The notes: generated by a model from the letters alone, not told the origin. 10,190 nucleotides of DNA from Phycisphaerae bacterium (GCA_030614945.1 JAUXAH010000049.1:1-10190); one strand, 5' to 3'. Positions 1 through 6,599 are shown, counted from the stretch's first letter. A program made the numbers and translations.

Positions 1-744
1 GGCGATTTAGCCCCCTCTCATAGTGCGGAAGAACCCGGCGGCCAATTGCTAAAAACAGCAAATTTTAACGTCTATATTTTTGAAATTCCAGCCGAAAACA
101 TCAGCGCATTGGATGACATTTGGCGGATGTTGTATTCAAAACCATTGCAATTCAATAATTACGAGGCATTCAAAGCGAACTCATTTTTAGCCGGCTTCGG
201 CCAGGCCCAGATGTGGAGTAAAATCATAGATTTATTGCTTGCCGCCGACGGTAAAGGGACAGAGAGAGTTTCGCTATTGCTGCCCGACGGGCGGGCCAAT
301 GACCTTCCTATTGCAAGATTGGACAATGAACAAACTGTCTTTTATATCTCGACCGAGGGCTCAATGAAAGGAGCGAGCATTGGGCCCGGAGAGCTTACCC
401 TGCGGATGAAAGCCGGAAAAATCCCCGGCTCAAAAGGCGTGTGCCAAGTGAGTATCCTGCCGGTATTTTCACCACCGATAATGGGGCCAATCCCGGAATT
501 AGTGTATCGTGCAAAAGCCGGCGAATTTCCTTTTACGTCCGCCGGCTTCGGATTGAAAATGAGCCCGGGCGACCTTGTCGTCCTGGGGCCGGAGAAATAC
601 ATCGACCACCAAATAACCCTGGGCAGCTTATTCTTCAGCAGACCCGAAGGCAGCCTGTTCTTCAGCAGAACCGAACGTAAACCACCCGAACGTAAACCGG
701 CTGTCAGAATATTTTTATTGCTCTGTACGGCAATAAATTATTGA
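1..744 (+). CDS. Conserved-type hypothetical protein, 5' end cut by window edge
   Basis: The reading frame is open from base 1, so the true start lies upstream; the TTG at 46 is only the first start-like codon and should not be taken as the start. About 247 residues are visible. I see no signal peptide, membrane helix or catalytic motif that I recognise. The visible part has a mixed alpha/beta look with conserved-looking turns such as GPGELTLRMKAGKIPGSKGV near the middle and SPGDLVVLGPEKYIDHQ near residues 190-205. The C-terminus carries an in-frame tandem duplication: two 27-base units (622-648 and 649-675) encode GSLFFSRPE and GSLFFSRTE, followed by two 15-base units (672-686, 687-701) encoding ERKPP/ERKPA. 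The last residues form a short hydrophobic tail. The TGA stop overlaps a TTG that could start the next gene, so the two are probably co-transcribed. Function is not known to me. Confidence 0.75.
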   Translation, partial: GDLAPSHSAEEPGGQLLKTANFNVYIFEIPAENISALDDIWRMLYSKPLQFNNYEAFKANSFLAGFGQAQMWSKIIDLLLAADGKGTERVSLLLPDGRANDLPIARLDNEQTVFYISTEGSMKGASIGPGELTLRMKAGKIPGSKGVCQVSILPVFSPPIMGPIPELVYRAKAGEFPFTSAGFGLKMSPGDLVVLGPEKYIDHQITLGSLFFSRPEGSLFFSRTERKPPERKPAVRIFLLLCTAINY

Positions 745-752
745 GCCGCTGT

Positions 753-1727
753 ATGTCCAATCCGACAGTAACACTAACTCGATGCACCGATTACAGTGAA
801 GCCAAAATTGCCGAGGCGATAAAAAGACAGTTCGAGCTGCTCGGCGGACTGGAAAAATTTATAAATCGCGGCGATAGCGTTCTGCTCAAGCCGAATCTCA
901 TCGCACCGAAGTCCCGCCGTCACGCCGCACAGACCAACCCGGCGGTAATCGTCGAGACCGCACGGCTGCTAAAAGATTTCGGCGCAAAACCTTTCATCGG
1001 CGATTCACCGGCCTGGGGCAATGTGTTCGGATGTGTAAAGGCGCTAAAATTGGAAGAGCCCCTGAAGGAATTATCTGTGCCGGTAAAACAGCTTGATAAA
1101 CCGAAATGGTGCCGAGTTGGAAGACGCAATACCAAAGTCGGCATAAGTTCGGCTGCACTCGACGCCGATGTCATTATAAACTTAGCCAAGTTCAAAACAC
1201 ATCAGCAGCTGGTTGCGACATTTGCGGTCAAGAATATGTTTGGCTGTGTCGCCGGCAAGCGAAAGGCGCTCTGGCACTTTGCAAAAGGCGGCAATAGCGA
1301 CGATTTTTGCGAATTTCTCATCGATATATTCGAGTTTCTGAATCCTGCCTTGACAATCATCGATGCCGTCATCGTAATGGACGGCCCGGGCCCGATTCGC
1401 GGCAGAGCAAGACCGCTCGGCTGGCTAATCGGCGGAACTGAGCCTATCGCCTGTGAAACTATCTGCTGTAAGCTGGTCAATATCAAGCTGGAAGATTTGC
1501 CGATGATTAAAACAGCAAGGCAAATGGGACTCGGCTGCTCGGAGCCAGACAAAATAGAAATCACCGGTGATAATTTTCCGGAAAGCATATGCACGGATTT
1601 CGAACTGGGCAAACCTGTTCCACTGAGGTTTTCACTCCTGCACGTTTGCAAAAGCGTCTGCAAGCAAATCGTACTACTTGCCAAATCCGCGGTGGGAACA
1701 AAGCCACAGAGGTCACAGAGACTTTAA
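753..1727 (+). CDS. DUF362 domain protein
   Basis: This 324-residue protein matches the DUF362 family: VLLKPNLI at residues 43-50, then VIINLAKFKTH (140-150) followed by the KNMFG motif (160-164), and VMDGPGP (208-214). Many family members carry a ferredoxin-like 4Fe-4S segment; none is seen here because there is no CxxCxxC cluster. The exact biochemical role of such proteins is unsettled, so no reaction is assigned. I chose the ATG at 753 because typical members begin close to the first beta strand; a TTG at 741, overlapping the previous stop codon, is the alternative and would add four residues. Neither has a clear ribosome binding site, which suggests translational coupling to the gene before it. 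The last dozen residues (AVGTKPQRSQRL) are encoded by an intergenic repeat beginning about 1697, so the native C-terminus was probably different. Family assignment is firm; function is not. Confidence 0.85.
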   Translation: MSNPTVTLTRCTDYSEAKIAEAIKRQFELLGGLEKFINRGDSVLLKPNLIAPKSRRHAAQTNPAVIVETARLLKDFGAKPFIGDSPAWGNVFGCVKALKLEEPLKELSVPVKQLDKPKWCRVGRRNTKVGISSAALDADVIINLAKFKTHQQLVATFAVKNMFGCVAGKRKALWHFAKGGNSDDFCEFLIDIFEFLNPALTIIDAVIVMDGPGPIRGRARPLGWLIGGTEPIACETICCKLVNIKLEDLPMIKTARQMGLGCSEPDKIEITGDNFPESICTDFELGKPVPLRFSLLHVCKSVCKQIVLLAKSAVGTKPQRSQRL

Positions 1728-1836
1728 TAGTATTTAACCACGGATTGCGCAGATTACACGGATTTTATTTTCAGCCACTAATTTGCACGAATCTTCACTA
1801 ATTCGTCTTAATTTGTGTTAATTCGTGGTTAATTCT
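1697..1836. repeat. Composite intergenic repeat patch (CCACAGAGG / CACGGATT / TTAATTCGTG types)
   Basis: Three low-complexity segments follow one another: a CCACAGAGGTCACAGAGAC segment (1704-1722), an ACCACGGATT...CAGATTACACGGATT segment (1737-1765), and a segment built from CACTAATTCGT / TTAATTTGTG / TTAATTCGTGG variants (1776-1832). Sequences of these types recur between genes in many environmental bacterial genomes, from memory. The patch begins inside the DUF362 gene and supplies its stop codon. Downstream of it (1833-1890) is a T-rich stretch with no gene. Confidence 0.7.
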
Positions 1837-1904
1837 TTTTGTTTTTTGCTTGCTTTTTGCTTCGTTTTGTGTTTAATGCAGAATATTCGGAGCAAGGACT
1901 CCTC

Positions 1905-1934
1905 TTGACAATGATGTAGCGGTGCCCTTTTAGT
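1905..1934 (+). promoter_or_regulatory. Possible sigma-70-type promoter of the secreted GLUG protein gene
   Basis: A perfect TTGACA lies at 1905-1910 and, 18 bases on, a weak TTTAGT at 1929-1934 (four of six consensus positions). This would place the transcript start around 1941, leaving a leader of about 33 bases that contains the AGGAGA ribosome binding site at 1963-1968. The poor -10 makes this tentative. Confidence 0.3.
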
Positions 1935-1974
1935 GCGCTGTAAATATCAACGAATTTTTGAAAGGAGATAAGAA

Positions 1975-3468
1975 ATGAAGCGTGTCAGAATCAATTTATT
2001 TTTCGTGGCAGTGGTGGTGGTTTTGGCTCTGTGCGGGTCGGCATGGGCCTTTAGCGGAAGCGGTTCAGGAACAGTGCCAGACCCTTACGTGATCACAACT
2101 GTCCAGCAGCTTCAGGAAATGCAGGATGACCTGGCTGCATGCTATGTGTTAGGAAACGATATAGATGCTTCTGGGACGGTGAACTGGAATGGCGACGAGG
2201 GATTTGTTCCTATTGGAACATTCACCGGCACACTTGATGGGCAAGGACATACAATAACAGGATTGTATATAAATAGACCAACTACTAATAGTATTGGTTT
2301 GTTCCGTCATACTAACAACGGTGCTGAAATAAAAAATGTCGGTCTGGTTGATGTCGATGTGACCGGCTCTATGGCAGTTGGCGCTTTAGTTAATTATAAC
2401 AACAATAATTCAACGGTTTCTAACTGCTGGTCAAGTGGCACTGTCAAGAGTGCGTTTATCGGAGGCAATTCTTCTGGAATTGGAGGCCTGGTCGGTTCAA
2501 ATGCCCGCGGTAGTTTAATTTCAAAGTGTTACTCAACTGCAAATGTCACCGGCAGCGCTTACCAATTCGGCGGTTTGGTTGGAAGAAATCTTTATGGTGC
2601 TATTATTGAGGATAGCTATGCAACAGGAGATGTAACTGGGAGTTCTAAAGTAGGAGGTTTAGTTGGTGACAATATTTATAATCCTGGTTATCCCTCAACT
2701 ATAATCCAAAGGTGCTACTCAGTAGGAAAAATTAATGGTTCTGGTGGCGGTTTAGTTGGTTATAACTGGCAAGGCGGGGGCACCTATGACAGTTACTGGG
2801 ATACCCAGACTTCAGGAAAAACCTCAAGTTATGGCGGAGCCGGAAAAACAACTGCACAAATGATGCAGCAGGCTACTTTCATCACCTGGGATTTTGTTGA
2901 CGTTTGGGACATTCTTGAAAATGAAACTTATCCTTTTTTAAGGCCGGTTCTCAAACCGATACCCGTCGCCATAGACATCAAGCCTGGAAGCTGTCCTAAC
3001 CCGCTTAATCTTGCAAGCAAGGGCATCTTACCTGTGGCAATCTTAGGTTCAGAGGGCTTTGATGTAAGCCAAATTGATGTGGCTTCCGTTCGCCTGGCCG
3101 GCGTCGCCCCAATCCGCAGCAGCTATGAAGATGTAGCTACGCCAGCGGCGAATATGAACGAGTGCGACTGCACCACGGAAGGGCCTGATGGCTATACCGA
3201 CCTTACCCTGAAGTTTAAAACTCAGCAGATTGTAGAAGAGCTTTTAAATGCACAGGGCGAACTTGCCGATGGCGAGGTGCTGGTCTTGACCCTTACGGGT
3301 GTGTTATCCGACCAGACACCTATAGAGGGAGCGGACTGCATCGTTCTTGTCGGAAACGTGCCAAAAGCGTTAGCCGCCAAAAGATGGGATTACAACGGAG
3401 ATGGTATAATTAACATCCTCGACTTTGCTGAGTTGGCAACATATTGGCTCGAATCTACCGTCTATTAA
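1975..3468 (+). CDS. Secreted GLUG-repeat protein with dockerin-like C-terminus
   Basis: The ATG at 1975 follows an AGGAGA ribosome binding site (1963-1968) with six bases between. Residues 1-25 form a Sec signal peptide: basic MKRVR, a valine/leucine-rich core, and cleavage expected after SAWA (residue 25). Residues about 85-300 hold GLUG-type repeats with GGLVG signatures near residues 170, 199, 227 and 258, each followed by patterns such as DSYATGDVTG; such repeats form a beta-helix in surface or adhesin-like proteins. The DSYWDTQTSG block near 269 is the usual end of these arrays. Residues about 332-463 are a second domain opening with IDIKPGSCPNPLN, which I know from planctomycete secreted proteins but cannot name. 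Residues about 471-493 are a single dockerin-like calcium loop (DYNGDGIINILDFAELATYW), here half of a classical type I dockerin. The protein is probably exported and attached or assembled outside the inner membrane; the ligand is unknown. It is a monocistronic unit with its own terminator. Confidence 0.88.
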   Translation: MKRVRINLFFVAVVVVLALCGSAWAFSGSGSGTVPDPYVITTVQQLQEMQDDLAACYVLGNDIDASGTVNWNGDEGFVPIGTFTGTLDGQGHTITGLYINRPTTNSIGLFRHTNNGAEIKNVGLVDVDVTGSMAVGALVNYNNNNSTVSNCWSSGTVKSAFIGGNSSGIGGLVGSNARGSLISKCYSTANVTGSAYQFGGLVGRNLYGAIIEDSYATGDVTGSSKVGGLVGDNIYNPGYPSTIIQRCYSVGKINGSGGGLVGYNWQGGGTYDSYWDTQTSGKTSSYGGAGKTTAQMMQQATFITWDFVDVWDILENETYPFLRPVLKPIPVAIDIKPGSCPNPLNLASKGILPVAILGSEGFDVSQIDVASVRLAGVAPIRSSYEDVATPAANMNECDCTTEGPDGYTDLTLKFKTQQIVEELLNAQGELADGEVLVLTLTGVLSDQTPIEGADCIVLVGNVPKALAAKRWDYNGDGIINILDFAELATYWLESTVY

Positions 3469-3479
3469 TCCGCTGATGT

Positions 3480-3545
3480 GACAAAGATTTGCCTTCGTAC
3501 CGAAAGGCCATGAGAATATCGCTCACGGCTTTTTTAATCTTTGTC
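3480..3545. repeat. Perfect 10-base inverted repeat enclosing the terminator
   Basis: GACAAAGATT at 3480-3489 is the exact reverse complement of AATCTTTGTC at 3536-3545. The two arms bracket the terminator hairpin and the alternative hairpin between them. It may simply extend the termination structure, or mark a small palindromic element. Confidence 0.6.
3503..3535 (+). terminator. Intrinsic terminator after the GLUG protein gene, probably bidirectional
   Basis: The arms 3503-3514 and 3522-3533 pair (core GCC-A-TGAG with CTCA-C-GGC, one A/C mismatch, loop AATATCG), followed on the + strand by TTTTTT (3530-3535). The A-run on the left arm gives a shorter T-run on the minus strand, so it could also stop the facing small ORF at 3547-3711. 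A second hairpin (3491-3508) shares bases with the left arm. Confidence 0.75.
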
Positions 3546-3546
3546 A

Positions 3547-3711
3547 TTATCGGGACGCGAACATTAAAAATATCTTTTCTTTAGCAGCCTGGCTAAACTC
3601 CAGTCCATAAAATCTTAAGAAAATCTCTTTTCTCATTTCTTCGGGGGTTATTCCCGGGTGTTGACTATAAATGGCGCCGGCATTGACAGAACACTTTTCT
3701 TTGGCTAACAT
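3547..3711 (-). CDS. Small hypothetical ORF (54 residues), possibly a gene relic
   Basis: On the minus strand an ATG at 3711 opens a 54-codon frame ending at TAA (3547-3549). The peptide has natural-looking composition: a turn HPGITPEE, an amphipathic helix EEMRKEIFLRFYG, and a second charged helix SQAAKEKIFLMF. I do not recognise a family. Its stop lies next to a bidirectional terminator, which fits a real transcript, but there is no Shine-Dalgarno sequence before the ATG, an in-frame TAA lies three codons upstream (3718-3720), and the start is only eight bases from the divergent tsaD start. It may therefore be the surviving C-terminal part of a gene whose beginning was lost. The protein-like sequence is what is seen; coding status is inference. 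Confidence 0.4.
   Translation of the reverse strand: MLAKEKCSVNAGAIYSQHPGITPEEMRKEIFLRFYGLEFSQAAKEKIFLMFASR
3683..3711 (+). promoter_or_regulatory. Promoter of tsaD, implying a leaderless transcript
   Basis: TTGACA (3683-3688), a 17-base spacer and TAACAT (3706-3711, four of six matches to TATAAT) make a good sigma-70-type promoter. Transcription would begin about 3717-3720, at or just before the tsaD ATG at 3720. This agrees with the lack of any Shine-Dalgarno sequence in front of that ATG. Confidence 0.55.
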
Positions 3712-3719
3712 CCGTATTT

Positions 3720-4826
3720 ATGCAAAGCAAATCCGTAGATATCCTGGGCATAGAGACAAGTTGCGATGAGACTGCCGCGGCGGTTGTGGCTGATGGTAAG
3801 ATTATCAAATCCTCTGTAATCGCTTCGCAAAACAAACTGCACGAGAAATACGGCGGTGTTGTCCCCGAAATCGCATCCCGCGCACATATCGAAAAAATAT
3901 ATCCCGTTATAGCCGAGGCAATTGCACAGGCCGGCATCAGCAAAGATGATATTGACGCAATCGCCGTTGCAAATCAGCCGGGACTGACTATTGCCCTTGT
4001 CGTCGGTGTTACCGCCGCTAAAACTCTCGCACTTGCCTGGGACAAACGTCTAATAGCAATCAATCACCTGCACGCCCATCTGCAATCGGCGATGTTAACT
4101 GAAGAAAATCTGCAGCTGCCCGCCCCGTTAGAAATCCCGAGCGAAGGTCCGTCAACACCCCCGGAGAACTTACTTCTAACGGGGCCCGCTGTCGCCCTTA
4201 TCGTATCAGGGGGACATACCTGCCTTTATGATTACCGCTCGCCGCTGGAACCCAAGCTATTAGGTTCTACTATTGACGATGCCGCCGGTGAGGCCTTTGA
4301 TAAGGTTGCAAACATCCTGAAATTACCTTATCCCGGCGGACCTGCTATAGAAAAGGCAGCGAAAAAAGGAAACCCGAACGCAATCAGATTTCCGCGTTCG
4401 ATGCTCGGGCCGGATTCGCTGGATTTTTCTTTCAGCGGTATCAAGACGGCCGTTTTGTATTACTGCCGGGGCCAGGATATGAAAGGCGAAGATAAGGTCG
4501 ATTCGATGAGCGAGCAGGAAATCGCCGACATTGCGGCGTCATTCCAGGCGGCGGTGATTGATGTGCTCGTGAAAAAGACACGGCGGGCCGCCGAAAGAAT
4601 CGGTGCAAAGACCATCCTGCTCGGCGGCGGAGTAGCGGCTAATAATGCACTGCGAACCGCCTTGCAAAAGATGTGCGACTCGGGTGCCGGCGCAAAAAAA
4701 CTGCTGGTTGCGCCAAAACAATATTGCACTGACAATGCAGTTATGGTAGCTTCTTTGGCGTACCATAAATTCAAGGCAGGACTTTTTGCAGATTTGACGC
4801 TTGAGCCGAAAGCAAGTAGTTCGTAG
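3720..4826 (+). CDS. tsaD: tRNA N6-adenosine threonylcarbamoyltransferase TsaD
   Basis: TsaD (Kae1/YgjD family, ASKHA fold) transfers the threonylcarbamoyl group from threonylcarbamoyl-AMP to A37 of ANN-decoding tRNAs in the cytoplasm, together with TsaB and TsaE; those partners are not in this window. The 368 residues show the family opening ILGIETSCDETAAAVV (8-23), the GGVVPEIASRAH block (45-56), the metal-ligand histidines in NHLHAH (H116 and H120), VSGGHT (162-167), the DDAAGEAFDK block (186-195), FSFSGIKTAV (236-245), LGGGVAANNALR (301-312) and the aspartate of CTDNAVM (D338). Residues about 130-156 form a proline-rich extra loop absent from short homologues such as E. coli TsaD; it is encoded by a segment bounded by a perfect 12-base inverted repeat (4122-4185). 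The C-terminal KASSS and the TAG stop come from the start of a heptanucleotide repeat. No ribosome binding site is seen; a leaderless start is likely. Confidence 0.95.
   Translation: MQSKSVDILGIETSCDETAAAVVADGKIIKSSVIASQNKLHEKYGGVVPEIASRAHIEKIYPVIAEAIAQAGISKDDIDAIAVANQPGLTIALVVGVTAAKTLALAWDKRLIAINHLHAHLQSAMLTEENLQLPAPLEIPSEGPSTPPENLLLTGPAVALIVSGGHTCLYDYRSPLEPKLLGSTIDDAAGEAFDKVANILKLPYPGGPAIEKAAKKGNPNAIRFPRSMLGPDSLDFSFSGIKTAVLYYCRGQDMKGEDKVDSMSEQEIADIAASFQAAVIDVLVKKTRRAAERIGAKTILLGGGVAANNALRTALQKMCDSGAGAKKLLVAPKQYCTDNAVMVASLAYHKFKAGLFADLTLEPKASSS
4122..4185. repeat. Palindromic segment inside tsaD
   Basis: GCCCCGTTAGAA (4122-4133) and TTCTAACGGGGC (4174-4185) are perfect 12-base inverted repeats separated by 40 bases. 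Together they encode residues about 135-156 of TsaD, exactly the proline-rich stretch that exceeds the usual family length. This suggests a small palindromic repeat inserted in frame, but no second copy is in the window to prove mobility. Confidence 0.6.
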
Positions 4827-4877
4827 TTCATAGTTCGTAGTTCATAGTTCGTAGTTGGTTGTCCACGGACTACGAAC
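4816..4877. repeat. Heptanucleotide repeat array (TCGTAGT/TCATAGT) at the tsaD 3' end
   Basis: After a partial unit (GTAGT, 4816-4820) five heptamers follow, alternating TCGTAGT and TCATAGT (4821-4855). A short inverted stretch, GACTACGAAC (4868-4877), then pairs with the array and could form a hairpin. It is the reverse complement of the array at 9970-10049. It provides the last codons and stop of tsaD. Confidence 0.75.
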
Positions 4878-4910
4878 TTATAAGTATGAACCAAATAAAG
4901 CAGGTGAGAT

Positions 4911-5678
4911 ATTCAGCCAGAACAATTAAAAGAATTATTAGAGCAGGTCAAGAGCGGCGAAATTGGTGTCGAGGAAGCGGTTGAAAAACTTCGGCATTTG
5001 CCCTTTGAGGATTTGGGCTTTGCCTGCATAGACCATCATCGCCAAATCCGCCGGGGCTTTCCGGAAGTTATCTACTGCCCCGGAAAAACCACTGAACAAA
5101 TAATTAAAATCTTTGAGAGCTTGGCTGAAAAAGGCAATAATGTCCTGGCCACCAGGGCCGAACAGCAGGTTTTCGACGCACTAAGTGAAACGAAAAAATT
5201 CCCGCAGGCCCGATACGAAGAATTAGCCAGGGCAATTGTGCTTGAGCAGAAGAAGCCGGCGGTCTGTGAAACAGTCCTGCCGATAGTTACCGCAGGCACG
5301 GCCGATTTGCCAGTCGCAGCCGAGGCAAAAGTTACCGCCGAGATTATGGGCCAGCAGACGGAACTGATTTGCGATGTTGGAGTGGCCGGCCTGCACAGAT
5401 TGTTCGGACATTTGCCGAAACTGCAGAACGCCAACGTCATCATTGTTGTAGCAGGGATGGAAGGAGCATTGGCCAGTGTTATAGGCGGTCTGGTTAGTTG
5501 TCCGGTAATCGCCGTGCCGACCAGCGTCGGTTATGGCTCCAGCTTCGAAGGGCTGTCAGCGCTTTTGACAATGCTCAATAGCTGTGCTGCCGGTGTTAGC
5601 GTCGTTAATATCGACGGCGGTTTTTCTGCTGCTGTTTCCGCCACCCTGATAAACAAAAAAATAGAAGCAAACAAATGA
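4911..5678 (+). CDS. larB: Nickel pincer cofactor biosynthesis protein LarB (ATT start)
   Basis: LarB carboxylates the pyridine ring of nicotinate adenine dinucleotide and hydrolyses it to AMP and pyridinium-3,5-biscarboxylate mononucleotide, the first step toward the nickel pincer nucleotide of lactate racemase-type enzymes. The N-terminal signature LPFEDLGFACIDHHRQIRRG and the PurE-like C-terminal half (VVAGMEGALASVIGGL, then CPVIAVPTSVGYGSSFEG, LNSCAAGVSVVNIDGGF) are diagnostic. Homologous sequence begins well before the first TTG (4998): the codons from 4911 read QPEQLKELLEQVKSGEIGVE, the usual LarB N-terminal helix. An in-frame TGA at 4905-4907 blocks any earlier start and there is no ATG, GTG or TTG between, so I place the start at ATT 4911. 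AGGTGA (4902-4907) is a good ribosome binding site for it. This gives 255 residues, normal for LarB. The stop overlaps the nnrD start by four bases (ATGA). No larA, larC or larE is nearby. Confidence 0.93.
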   Translation: MQPEQLKELLEQVKSGEIGVEEAVEKLRHLPFEDLGFACIDHHRQIRRGFPEVIYCPGKTTEQIIKIFESLAEKGNNVLATRAEQQVFDALSETKKFPQARYEELARAIVLEQKKPAVCETVLPIVTAGTADLPVAAEAKVTAEIMGQQTELICDVGVAGLHRLFGHLPKLQNANVIIVVAGMEGALASVIGGLVSCPVIAVPTSVGYGSSFEGLSALLTMLNSCAAGVSVVNIDGGFSAAVSATLINKKIEANK

Positions 5679-6538
5679 AATTGCAAATAATAAACCAAAT
5701 CCCGAAATTAAAACCGCGGGCGATTGATGCCCACAAGGGCGATTTCGGCAAGGTCTGTATCATTGCCGGCAGTATCGGTATGAGCGGAGCCGCCGCCCTT
5801 GCAGGCCGGTCGGCCCTGCGGGCCGGTGCCGGCCTTGTGCGAGTGGCAACGCCCGCAAGTGTTTTACCGGTAGTTGCTTCAATAGAGCCGTCCTTTACTA
5901 CGATTGCCCTGCCTGAAGACAGCCTCGGCCGAATATCCGCAAAGGCAATTAATACCATCCTTAACGCCGTCAGCGAAAATGATGCGCTGGCGTTCGGACC
6001 GGGTGTCGGTATCAGCGGTGCACTTCAGTTGGTCCTTGAGGCGCTTCTCGAACAGGAGCAGCTCCGGCTAATGATAGATGCCGACGGCCTGAATAACCTC
6101 ACCAAAATAAAAGACTGGCCTGCCAAACTAAAGGCAGAGCTGATTTTGACACCTCATCCCGGCGAGATGAAAAGATTATGGTCGGGCCTTTTTAGAGAAC
6201 AACTGCCGGGCGAACGCAAACGGCAGGCAGCACAATTAGCACAGCGCACCAAAACCATCGTGGCCTTGAAAGGAGCGGGGACAGTCGTTACCGACGGTGA
6301 AAAAGTTTATATCAATAAAACCGGCAATCCCGGTATGGCGACAGCCGGCTCAGGCGATGTTTTAACGGGCGTTATAACCGCACTTATGGGCCAGGGCCTG
6401 AGCAACTTTGATGCCGTTGTTCTCGGCGTTTACATCCACGGCTTAGCCGGTGACATCACAGCAAAAAGAATCGGCCAGGTCAGCCTGATGGCTACCGATA
6501 TAATCGACGCATTGGGTGAGGCCTTTACGAGAATTTGA
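5675..6538 (+). CDS. nnrD: ADP-dependent NAD(P)H-hydrate dehydratase NnrD
   Basis: NnrD (YjeF C-terminal domain, ribokinase-like fold) uses ADP to dehydrate the S form of NADHX and NADPHX, restoring NAD(P)H damaged by hydration. The 287 residues show the GDFGKVCIIAGS opening (24-35), the AAALAGRSALRAGAGLVRVATP segment, FGPGVG, MIDADGLN, ILTPHPGEM, and the nucleotide-binding/catalytic NPGMATAGSGDVLTGVI with the active aspartate at residue 228. The epimerase (NnrE) domain often fused in front is absent, so this is a single-domain form; the epimerase should be encoded elsewhere. The start ATG lies in an ATGA overlap with the larB stop, a sign of translational coupling. Since LarB consumes a NAD precursor and NnrD repairs NAD(P)H, the neighbourhood is linked by nicotinamide nucleotide chemistry. 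A short relic of a second nnrD-like sequence lies at 7671-7712. Confidence 0.93.
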   Translation: MKLQIINQIPKLKPRAIDAHKGDFGKVCIIAGSIGMSGAAALAGRSALRAGAGLVRVATPASVLPVVASIEPSFTTIALPEDSLGRISAKAINTILNAVSENDALAFGPGVGISGALQLVLEALLEQEQLRLMIDADGLNNLTKIKDWPAKLKAELILTPHPGEMKRLWSGLFREQLPGERKRQAAQLAQRTKTIVALKGAGTVVTDGEKVYINKTGNPGMATAGSGDVLTGVITALMGQGLSNFDAVVLGVYIHGLAGDITAKRIGQVSLMATDIIDALGEAFTRI

Positions 6539-6599
6539 ACAATGTCCCATGAGGGGAAGCTTAACACATTAGGTCGTAAGTTTGTTTATAGGTGAAGAA

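Noticed and set aside
1202..1684. A 160-codon minus-strand frame
   Set aside because: It is antisense to the DUF362 core motifs, has low-complexity serine/isoleucine-rich sequence and no ribosome binding site.
4460..4894. A 144-codon minus-strand frame over the end of tsaD
   Set aside because: It is antisense to well conserved TsaD motifs, and its N-terminal NYELRTMNYEL comes from the heptamer repeat.
4886..4984. An ATG-started frame at 4886 as the larB start
   Set aside because: It is in a different frame, ends within about 32 codons, and encodes nothing like LarB, while the LarB helix is read in the frame of ATT 4911.
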